64,000 nt of DNA from positions 15,252,001 through 15,316,000 of the forward strand of contig NC_079879.1 in assembly GCF_029227915.1 (NCBI RefSeq), in the 5' to 3' direction. The DNA comes from Hydractinia symbiolongicarpus (lineage: Eukaryota > Cnidaria > Hydrozoa > Anthoathecata > Hydractiniidae). Position numbers and translations under genes: made by a program. The notes beneath the pieces were generated by a model, which saw only the letters and a list, made by a program, of their open reading frames with translations, made no database searches and had not been told where the DNA came from. Shown here piece by piece: positions 53,936-62,262 of this stretch (positions are counted from its first letter, which is position 1; each line of letters begins with the position of its first letter).

Positions 53936-54104
53936 TTGTGCATCTTCAGTCTCTTTGCAAGTCTATTACGCTCCTTTATTTCACCCGGAGATATTGTTCA
54001 ACTTTCTCAATTTTTTTAAGCATGAAAACCTGTCCCTCATCCTGATCAGAGCCTTGCGCGGGTGCACTCTGCAAACTCGGGTAAAATTTGCTGATATCAC
54101 TCAT
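53935..54104 (-). pseudogene. Membrane/coiled-coil protein of the virus-like element, copy 2 fragment
   Basis: Starts at ATG 54,104 with MSDISKFYPSLQSAPAQG and continues LKKIEKVEQYL, then KERNRLAKRLKMHNGWVFLC in a shifted frame, matching the first ~60 residues of 44,352. It ends at a junction near 53,935 with the zinc-ribbon gene; the membrane part is lost. Only 2 bp separate its ATG from the stop of the upstream gene. Confidence 0.6.
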
Positions 54105-54106
54105 CT

Positions 54107-54776
54107 TTATTCTATCAGAATGCACATGGTTATATTGAAAAACGTGACGTTCTTCTTGAGATGGTAGACGTCTGTTAGCATAAACTCCAGAATGTCCGTG
54201 GAGCCTTTTAATGGAAGGTAAAAAATGGTATCCAAACTCCAGGTTAACATGTCACCCCCCAGGCGTTTAACTCCTTGGTAGGAAGCAAGGCCAGAACCTT
54301 GGATTTTTTGCCATAAAAAAGGCAGTCGTTGACAATTGTTGACAAATAAGTCTTAATCTCATGTATGTATCGGTCCTGTATAAGGCATCGTAGTCACCTT
54401 TCATATAATACTTTTTTGCAGGCTCATAGGGTAGGCCTAGGAGCTCCTGCAATGGTCGATGAATCACCACCGAGTACCCATTGCTGTCACGAAGCCTGCA
54501 GTAGCCGTTTTTCAATACGAAAAGCTTGATCTTGTCCTCTACCTGGCTGTTGACAATAGCCGCAATGTCCTCGATCCTGTACAAACCTTTCATAATCTCG
54601 ATACGAGTCACCCTCTGATCAGGTCCCACTTTCCTGATCGTAATATTGTTGTCGCTGCAAAGATTCAACCATCCCGGTTGGATACTTATCGATTTCAGGG
54701 CAATACGAGTGTCTTGGCCAAGATAGTCTTCGAATATAGTAGCTTTATCTATATCGGTAATATAGAGTTGTTTCAT
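54107..54776 (-). pseudogene. ITDI-family gene, copy 3 (most complete)
   Basis: Starts MKQLYITDIDKATIFEDYLG at 54,776 and ends TAA 54,107-54,109, about 220 codons. Conserved stretches are DTRIALKSISIQPGWLNLCS, GLYRIEDIAAIVNSQVEDK and RPLQELLGLPYEP. A small deletion near 54,325 shifts the frame after RLRLICQQL. The C-terminal part (YLPLKGSTD...MLTD) resumes in another frame. The start is fixed by homology and by the 18-bp spacing to the divergent gene, not by the longer open frame, which extends upstream to 54,908. Confidence 0.65.
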
Positions 54777-54794
54777 ATCCTTTTGTTTTAAGAA
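54777..54794. promoter_or_regulatory. 18-bp spacer between divergent starts, copy 3
   Basis: ATCCTTTTGTTTTAAGAA separates ATG (54,776, minus) from the former start of the plus gene (ATA at 54,795). Same length as in copies 1 and 2, with the TTTTGTTTTAA core kept. Confidence 0.7.
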
Positions 54795-55921
54795 ATAAAC
54801 ATCTATCAATACAACCACTCCGCAAAGTATAAAAGTAATAGGGGAGAATGGCAACTTGGTGTAACCAACTTGGAGCATCAGGACCTCTACGTGAGTACAG
54901 AGTCCCATATCCCTGTTGTATTTCTACAGTTCATGAAGTATGCAATCAAGGTCCCGACAACCTACCTCAATGACCTTGTTAATGTGAATTGGAAAGGGCA
55001 TGCATTGGACTACGGCTCTGGGCACATGTGCCAAGCATATGACGGGCTATGTACCCCTTATCAATTCAGTTTTTAAATTCCATGTCTACTATCACATACG
55101 TCGTATCCTGGCACGGATGAGGGTACCCATGCCCTACGACGATGGCTTCTCACAGTACAAAAATCCCTACTCAACATCTGGATTCGCGCAGGTCTGTCGC
55201 GAGTACGGTGCAGATGCTAATGCCTTGTACAAGTTAAAAGCTGTCGTGTCGTCATTGACAAATGGTAGATGGTGGGCCCAGGTTGACGGCGACTGGGCAA
55301 AGTTCATCATGCCCACAAGTCAGGGCTTGACCTGCGAAGGTCTTACCAGTAAGCGAGAGTATCAGGGTTTACGTAGTCCTATTGCTGGGATCGCAAGCAT
55401 GTGCCAAAGCATCCCTTCTAGGGAAATTTTACTATAGAAGTTCGAGGCTATGGTTCAAAGGCAAGAAAATGTAAACGTACTCCAGTATGCCAGGACTCCG
55501 GTGAACTTCGCTGTAATGCACCACGTGTACATGTTACCATCGGACATGAACTTACGCATGGGCAAAATAGTAGGGCACAACAATAATATTTTGATCGCAC
55601 CCGCAAATGCAATGATCGGTATACGGCTTGACCTAAATGACAAGCCTATTGCAAGGCATGCACACCTCCTATACATACCATACCACCTACACCCCCAAAG
55701 CATGTCATCAGGCATTTGGCATCTTCCAAATCACCCCCGGGCATACAGCAGCTATTACGCATCCTATACATAGTCCCGATCATACCATACAGGCTATACC
55801 ATCCATACCTCCAAAACATAGCATACCCGAACAACCCCAACCAAACCAACACGAGGATACCAAGACCGCCATTATTATAACAGGAGTGGGGATCATCCTT
55901 GCCTATATATGGTTAAAATAA
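54795..55921 (+). pseudogene. MNxxxYN-family gene, copy 3 (longest)
   Basis: The start codon has become ATA, but the frame reads RGEWQLGVTNLEHQDLYVST and GHMCQAYDGLCTPYQF. It then shifts near 55,070 to FHVYYHIRRILARMRVPMPY, SGFAQVCREYGADANALYKL, NGRWWAQVDGDWAKFIMPTS and, after an in-frame TAG at 55,435, LQYARTPVNFAVMHHVYMLP. Another shift near 55,730 leads to a Pro/His-rich stretch and a C-terminal membrane segment (AIIITGVGIILAYIWLK). About 375 residues in the intact state. The order beta-rich body, Pro-rich linker, tail anchor suggests a virion surface or capsid-linked protein; this is inference. Confidence 0.55.
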
Positions 55922-56178
55922 TAGCGCTTATTTCACGTATAGCACGACAAACCCGACGGCAGCAGCGGCTGCCATGTAGGGATGCTTAGCCGCATATGTA
56001 ACGATGGTCGGCGCTACCCTCAGAAAGAACGAGACTACCCTACCGATGACTCCGGGCAATGCGGCACCTGCTTTAGCTGCCAAAACCTAAAGGAACCTCC
56101 CAAGCCTCTCAAGTTGCTTCTACACAAACCCTTTTTCACCACGCCCGGCGGCACCTGCGGCACCTGCTGCTGCACCCC
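55922..56178 (-). pseudogene. Gly/Ala-rich membrane protein
   Basis: Minus-strand frame reads GGAAAGAAGAAGRGEKGFV, LAAKAGAALPGVIGRVVSFF LRVAPTIVTYAAKHPYMAAA and a C-terminal hydrophobic AAAVGFVVLYVK, with two in-frame stops (TAG) near 56,118 and 56,085. Two membrane-type stretches resemble small virion membrane proteins in general character only. It is convergent with 54,795-55,921: the two stop codons almost touch. Confidence 0.5.
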
Positions 56179-56530
56179 CTAAGACCCTTCTCCCGAACAT
56201 GTGTGTTTAAGTTTCTCCAGCAAGGGCATGTCATCCCCAGTAATCTTCATTAACTTAGACTTAATATTCCTCAGATGCTTAAAAACCTCAGAGGAGAGTA
56301 GACCATGCCTACCCAGTGCAGCCTTCTTATCCCCCTTTAATTTATCAATCTTTTTTTCAAGATCAGTAATATCCTGAAGCCTTCGCACCCCGGCCTTCTG
56401 CTTCTTAAGTTAAGTTCTTTCAGTATGCCCTCTTTTGTATTTTTTTTTCTATTATATTCTACGAGTTTATCCTTCACCTCCTTGATATTTTTCTGAAAGT
56501 TCTCAATTTCGAGTTTTAATTCTCTCATAT
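56179..56530 (-). pseudogene. Coiled-coil protein of the virus-like element
   Basis: Read from 56,528 as ELKLEIENFQKNIKEVKDKL with KEGILKELNL. A frameshift near 56,405 leads to RRLQDITDLEKKIDKLKGDK and SEVFKHLRNIKSKLMKITGD, ending at 56,179. Almost entirely helical with heptad spacing. It follows closely after the capsid-partner gene on the same strand. Function unknown. Confidence 0.5.
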
Positions 56531-56539
56531 TAACCTCCT

Positions 56540-56937
56540 CATCATGGTTGATGGAAAGTTGCCATCTTGAGGCGTGAGTACTACCTCCGGTAGGGATCTT
56601 TTCCCTGTCACAACCTTTTTAATGACAAGTTGGCCATCCTCCCTGATTCTAAACCTATGTATCGCATATCGCATATGTATGTATGTATCGCATTGGGCAT
56701 AACCCCAAGCCCATCCCTAAGATTGGTGTATAGACTATCAACCTTCGATTTAAAAAGTGTAGTCTCGGCCGACTCTGTAATCAACTCCAGTTGCCTGCGC
56801 ACACCTCCCTGCTGCTGCCCCGGCTTTGAAATCCCAGATGTTCCGGGTAGTTGCGTTGATTGCTGGGTATCCTCTTTGTCGCTTTTATCATCTCTGCCAA
56901 TATCCTCCTCTGGTGTAAATACTGGATTATCAGCCAT
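56540..56937 (-). pseudogene. Divergent partner of the capsid-like gene, copy 2
   Basis: Starts MADNPVFTPEEDIGRDDKSD at 56,937. An acidic/Gln-rich N-terminus leads to FKSKVDSLYTNLRDGLGVMP. A GTAT-type expansion near 56,675 shifts the frame, and then LREDGQLVIKKVVTGKRSLP and VVLTPQDGNFPS follow to about 56,540. Homologues: 42,146 (N-terminus) and 47,219 (C-terminal part). It is a short protein of ~135 residues or more. Function unknown. Confidence 0.55.
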
Positions 56938-56975
56938 TTCTTTTACAACATTTTCATCCCATATAATAAACAATA
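56938..56975. promoter_or_regulatory. 38-bp bidirectional intergenic region, copy 2
   Basis: TTTTACAACATTTTCAT then CCCATATAATAAACAATA between the divergent start codons. It is nearly identical to 42,113-42,145 although the two flanking genes have diverged more, which suggests a conserved promoter. Confidence 0.65.
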
Positions 56976-57577
56976 ATGAATTCATATGGTATTTCAATGG
57001 ATACTTACCAGGAAAAAAGGCAGCTTCTGGGCATGAAAGGTAGGAGACAAAGGGTTCAAATCTCCCATACACCATCGACCAGAATGAGAACCTATACGTT
57101 GATATTCCAAATATGCCACAAAATGATGTCATTATCCCGGGTAGTCTCAAGCCCCTATTTGATCTTACGCTGACTGGCACGAATACGAAGCGTACCATCG
57201 TGTCGAACATAGGCAAAAGTCTGGTGAAGAATTTACACATAACGTTGAATGGCAAGGAGGTCCAAAACATATCGGATTTTAATATCCTGGCCGTGTATTG
57301 GGACTTGTGGTTACAGAAATTTGACCGAGATAATAATTTTATTCTACAGGGTATAAACCCTAATGACGGGACCATTAGGGCCCTACAGGTAAGTGCTAGC
57401 GATCATGTAGGTACCGATGAAGAGAAGGCAATTGTTGGTGCCTATGGCAACACTTTTTGCATACCCCTGGGAAGGATGTTTGAGTTGACGATCGATTTAC
57501 CCTTTTATCCGGCAGTCCTCTACGACAGATTGCAATTCATCATAAATTTCGCGCCTTACGGTGACGTCATCAAGGAT
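56976..57577 (+). pseudogene. Capsid-like protein, copy 2, truncated by a LINE
   Basis: Starts at ATG 56,976. A deletion near 57,070 shifts the frame. From 57,113 it reads open through NDVIIPGSLKPLFDLTLTG, KSLVKNLHITLNGKEVQNIS and AYGNTFCIPLGRMFELTIDL to the GDVIKD site at 57,577, where a LINE 3' end starts. The second half of the protein is absent in the window. Homologue of 42,112-40,867, mostly identical in the aligned part. Confidence 0.6.
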
Positions 57578-57718
57578 GGAGGTATTTTTATTTTTTTATT
57601 TATTTCTTTATTTAAAGTTGGATCCAGTATAGTTACAAGGTACTAATTTACACCAACTATCAATTTAAAACATGTAAATACTAAGTGATAAAAATACAAA
57701 TAAAATACTAAAACAAAA

Positions 57719-60480
57719 TCATTGATTGATCCCCGAATAAGCAGCACAGAGTTTACATTGGCAGTATATTTCAACGTGCCTGATTACAGATTTGAATTCT
57801 TTTAGATCTGTCACATTTTTGACACACGCAGGTAGGTAATTCCAGGCTAGGCTAGCACGAAATTGAAAAGAATTCTGCCCGATACTGCTTTTAGAAGGTG
57901 GAATGACCAGTAGAGTACCACGCCTAAGACTGTAAGTAGTCTCCTTCTTTCGAAAAATATCCCACATTAGTTCAGGGTTCAATCCATGAAGACACTTATA
58001 AACTTCAGTTACAAGGCTTTTCAGATTTCTATCATGGATAGGCATCATACTAGATATTTCCAGTATTTCTGTATAGGTTTTCTGCACCAGACCAGTTTTT
58101 GCACACAACGCTCTTTTATGGGTTGCCGAAATGAGATTGTGTGCCTGTTTGCTGCAGAACATCCATACAAGGGGGCAATAATTTAAACAAGGTAAAATAA
58201 ATGAGTTAAATAATAAATCAATCTGATCCTGTTTGAGAAAATTTCGTATCCTCAGGAGTGCTTTTGTCTTTGAGGAAGCACTTTTGCACATCCCTTTTAC
58301 GTGAGGGTAAAATGAAAGTTTTTCATCCAGAGTAATACCTAGTAACTTAACTTGTTTTGATGGAGCAATAGAAGATGAGCCAATCTGAATGCTGATATTG
58401 CCAAAATCAGCTCCCAGAATTATCATCTGAAACTTGCTTGGATTTGCAACCATACCATTTGAGTTGAACCAGTTTACCACTTGACTATGTCAGAGTGCAA
58501 ACTTTCTAGAACAGCAGTAATGCTACTTTTACAACTAAAGATGGTGTTGTCGTCGGCAAAGTTGCAGATAGCACCCTCTAATAACAGGAACAACAAATCA
58601 TTAATAAACACATTGAATAATATCGGTCCTAGGACAGAGCCTTGAGGAACTCCTAACAAAATTTCTAACCACTCACTAACCGAGGAGCCCAACCTCACTC
58701 GATGTTTCCTGTTTGATAGATAGCTCAGCTTTAATGTATTATATCCAACTCCATATGCCTCCAGTTTTGCAATTAAAAGACCAAAAGGGAGACAATCAAA
58801 CGCTTTGGATAAATCCATCAAAACTGCACCGACTTTTCCAGATATTGAGAGACATTTTTGCCACTTTTGAAGCATGTTTAAAATAGCATACTGACAGCTG
58901 TAACTCTTTCGAAATCCACAAAGATATTTAGACAAAAAGGTGTTGAAGAATGGTAACAGTTGTTTGGCTAAAATTCTCTCAAAAACTTTGGAAACAGTTG
59001 GTAACAAACTGACAGGTCTATAATTTACCTTGTCTGTGGAGCTACCCTTTTTATATAAAGGGATTATCTCTGCCAAAGATAAAAGACTAGGAAAAACAGA
59101 ACTGTCAATAATAGAACTGTTAAAACATTTTGTAAGTACTGGAACACTGGAATCTTCGTTGGAATCGAACCACTGACTTTCTTGCTATCATCTAACGCAA
59201 GAATTTCCTTAAACATGACATCCTCACAAATTGGAGACAACTCAAAAGTATGTATCTGTTTCTTCGATTTAATGAAGAGGACACTAGGGTGAGACGCATA
59301 CTTCTCAACTGCAGCAAGAACAGCATCACACTCGGATGAAAGAGCTTGAGGAATGTGTGGCATGTTAAGGTTGTCAGTAATTTAAAATATTCATTAAATA
59401 TGTTTGCAATATCACTATCATTATTATATAATATATCTTTGTCAACAAGAGTAATTCTTTCTTTACCATATTTGGCTTTTTCATTAAACAAAGGTTTTAC
59501 CGATTTCCAAAAACCTTTACTCATATTACTTCGGCCAAAGTTGGAAAAGAAAGTTTTCTTGTCCTGCCTATTTATATTGACCACCAAGTTTCTTTGTTTT
59601 TTAAATGCTCTCACATCATCGTCTTTCCCGGAAGTGTTAGCTACCCTTTTAAGACGCAAACGTTTCATGATCGCCTTTCTGAGAGTTTTAGAGACATGGG
59701 GCCTATTATTTGCCCTGAGAAACTTGGTTTTCAATGGAGCATGCCTATCTAATAAAGATGTAAATATACTATGAAAATCATCATAATTTGAGATATTGGT
59801 CATAGACCGAGATATATCCTCTAAAAAATAAGTTTCATCAAAATTCTTATAGCACCGGTAACTAATTTTAAGTGGTGGTAGTTTGACATATTGTGTTTTA
59901 AGCATTGTATAAACTAAGGAATGATAATCACTCAACCCAGTTACAGCCGCTCCTGTATGCATGAGAGAATGTTTCCTGTTGGAAAGAATAAAATCAATGC
60001 AAGATCCCGAAGAGGACTTCCGACAAGTTTTCTCCTTCATGTGATTATAAAGGGAGTGAGTTAGTAAAAACTCCCCTAAATCAGTATCAGCTGGATCTAG
60101 GTTGAAATCACCATTTATCAAGATATTATCATAATTATAGAAATCTAGAGCTTCTGAAAGTTGAGAAAAAAATATTTGGAGTTTTGACTTGGTGGTCTAT
60201 AAATACTGCATACTAACCATTTTTGTTTTCGTAGTCTTAATTCAACAATTGTAACTTGAATATTAGGGTTTAAGATAAACTGCTCAAGACGACGTGATGG
60301 GATGTCACTCTTAACAAAAGTAAACAATCCACCTCTATTCGCGCTGATGTCTAAACGATATGGATTCGAGTAACCATCCGTTACAAATTGACTTGAAGGA
60401 AATGAACTATCCAGCTTTGTTTCTGCAACTGTTATGACGTCAAAGAGATCACCCATAACACACTTGAAACTCTCAAAAAC
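57719..60480 (-). pseudogene. LINE ORF2: endonuclease plus reverse transcriptase, broken
   Basis: AP-endonuclease blocks: VITVAETKLDSSFPSSQF, CSIYRPPSQN, INGDFNLDPADTDLG (GDFN) and GLSDYHSLVY (SDYH). RT blocks: YRPVSLLPTVSKVFERILAK, GFRKSYSCQYAI, VLMDLSKAFD, GVPQGSVLGPILFNVFINDL and NFADDNTIF (FADD). The C-terminal part has LLGITLDEKLSF and NYLPACVKNVTDLKEFKSVI. Frame changes near 60,130, 59,200-59,060 and 58,478 break the protein. The set of motifs is typical of CR1/jockey-group LINEs. Confidence 0.85.
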
Positions 60481-60599
60481 TTATTACAAATTGAGTTGAT
60501 GTTTATATAACCAATAAAAACATTTTTTGGTTGGTCTTGACGTAAACGATGCATTTTATCAATATCATTCTCCAAATCTGGTTGCTCAGGAGCCATCAA

Positions 60600-61284
60600 C
60601 TCAGTGTTGCTCGAAGGATATCAATATTTGTTTATAACTTCAGCTAGATTTTTTGTTAATAATTTAGTACCATTTTTGTTCAGATGTAAGTTGCTACCAT
60701 TAAGATGAATTTTGTTGATGTTGTTGTTGACGATATAGCAAATATTTCTTTCTGAACACATCTGTTCCATTAAACTGTTCACCTTATTAGCTTTTTTCAG
60801 CCATTTATCTTCACGATGTGTAATGCTAGAAATTGCAACGCTTTTACTATTAGTGTTAGCAAATGAAGCTAGGTCTACTATCGACTGAGCAATCTGTTGT
60901 TCTGTAGCTTCCGTATTTAAGTCATTTGTTCCTACATGAATAATCAGTCGATCAGGTTTCTTTTCAAGTGATATTTTAACATGTTGCTTTATCTGTAGTT
61001 GTGCCTTTGTGACATTCCATTAGTACTTTATGACTGTTTGTTAATTTGTTTTCAATTTTAGGTGCTTTTACGTCTTTCAAAATACTATCACCTATAATAC
61101 AAGTGTACTGTATTTTCGGTCTTTTTGTTACGGTCTTGGTTTTTGTTGGATAATCTTCACTAACGTTGCTTTTTTGAAGCGAGCTTTTTCCATCATATTT
61201 TGTCATATAATTATGGTAGTTTGCCATTTTTTCTAATCTGTATTTCAATGATGTTTTAACTTTTGGAACTAAAAACGAACACAA
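60600..61284 (-). pseudogene. LINE ORF1 with SGNH esterase-like domain
   Basis: Reads QYTCIIGDSILKDVKAPKIE (GDS block of SGNH hydrolases), then after frame slips PDRLIIHVGTNDLNTE (the GTND block) and LHLNKNGTKLLTKNLAEVIN. Several CR1-type LINEs carry an esterase domain in ORF1. Stops and shifts (for example near 60,976) show it is inactive. Confidence 0.7.
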
Positions 61285-61289
61285 CTCTT

Positions 61290-62262
61290 TAACGACGTTT
61301 CGGCCGTACGACGGCCATTTTCAAGTATAGCTATTTACAATTGACAAATTCAACACTATATACAAAATATCGTACGATATATCATCGTACGATCAAATAT
61401 TCCGTAGGGGCAAGTCAATTATCTGAAAATAGAAATAATAACATTGATGCAATATTTCTATTAAGAATTGGCTTATCCCTACGGATTAACAAGCTTTCCT
61501 TCAATTCCAAATCAAAATTATTAGATGCGGAGGAGATAATAGAAAAATTATCTAAAGATGGTCTATTTTTACAGAAAACAACATGCTCCAAAACCGCACT
61601 AGGGTTAATAGATTTGACGGATTTTCCAGTCAAGGCAGAAACGGCCATGTGTTCGCAGGCTCTAACTTTCAAATGTCGCATAGTTTTCCCATAATAGATG
61701 GCATTGCAGCCATCACACTGATATTTATATACGACTTTTGAACGCAGAGCCTTTGAAACACGGTCCTTAAACCGGAAAAAATTGCCAATTCTACAACCCG
61801 ATTTGAAAATAACCCTAAGCTTACAGCACGGAAGATGCTTATCAAATGTTTTAACTAAGTGAGTTCGCAGTTTCAACGATATATTACCCAAATATGGCAA
61901 AATAATAAGAACTTCTAACTTAGGCACGGTACTGAAAACTTTCTTATCTTGAAACATTCTGTCGAGAAAAGACTTAATGCATTGATCAATCAAACTTGAC
62001 GGGTAGCCATTTCTTAACAGAATGTTTCTAAGATCTTGCATTTCTAAGTGAAACCTAGAAAAATCAGAAACAATCTTAAATATCCGAAAAATCAATGTCA
62101 TTATCAAACCCGTTTTATATTCTTCCGGCAAAAAGCTGTTGTAATTCGTGTAAACACCACTAAATGTAGGCTTCCTATAGATAGATGTAACAAACTTCGA
62201 TTCATTGCAAGAAAGAGATACGTCAAGAAACGGAAGAGTTTTATCGGCCTCGCACTCCAGTT
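61290..62262 (-). mobile_element. Penelope-like element, copy A (5' truncated, GIY-YIG end)
   Basis: Minus-strand tail of a Penelope-like protein. From 62,262 it reads FLDVSLSCNESKFVTSIYRK and YTNYNSFLPEEYKTGLIMTL, then the GIY-YIG endonuclease: VVYKYQCDGCNAIYYGKTMR with HLKVRACEHM. The frame ends near 61,415. The 3' flank (61,295-61,325) holds a GC-rich hairpin. At 62,262 it abuts copy B in the opposite orientation. Confidence 0.85.
61295..61325 (-). ncRNA. Hammerhead-like hairpin at a Penelope-like terminus
   Basis: On the minus strand, CTTGAAAATGGCCGTCGTAC then GGCCGAAACGTCG gives a GGCCG/CGGCC stem followed by GAAAC. Penelope-like elements are known to carry hammerhead ribozyme motifs at their ends. 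The canonical CUGAUGA box is not present here, so this is at best a degenerate form. Confidence 0.35.

Larger units (their letters stand above)
57578..61289 (-). mobile_element. CR1-like LINE inserted in the capsid-like gene
   Basis: Minus-strand element: ORF1-like esterase region (61,284-60,600), endonuclease (60,456-59,400), RT (59,080-58,474) and a C-terminal domain (58,480-57,719). The 3' tail at 57,582-57,605 is rich in (AAAT)n. The reading frames are broken in several places. The 5' limit is set by the Penelope-like element beginning near 61,290 and may be truncated. Confidence 0.85.

Noticed and set aside
53936-54167. C-terminal part of the 189-codon frame starting at 53,598
   Set aside because: It is antisense to the membrane/coiled-coil and ITDI genes. 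The homologous zinc-ribbon gene in copy 1 has a different ending.
54459-54791. Plus-strand 110-codon frame (and 47,831-48,136 minus, 43,708-44,010 minus)
   Set aside because: Antisense of the ITDI-family gene in each copy. The sense strand has the conserved start and spacing.
62048-62262. N-terminus of the 609-codon Penelope-like frame
   Set aside because: These codons are the antisense of Penelope-like copy A and are repeated in inverse at 63,685-63,933. They are not part of the RT protein.
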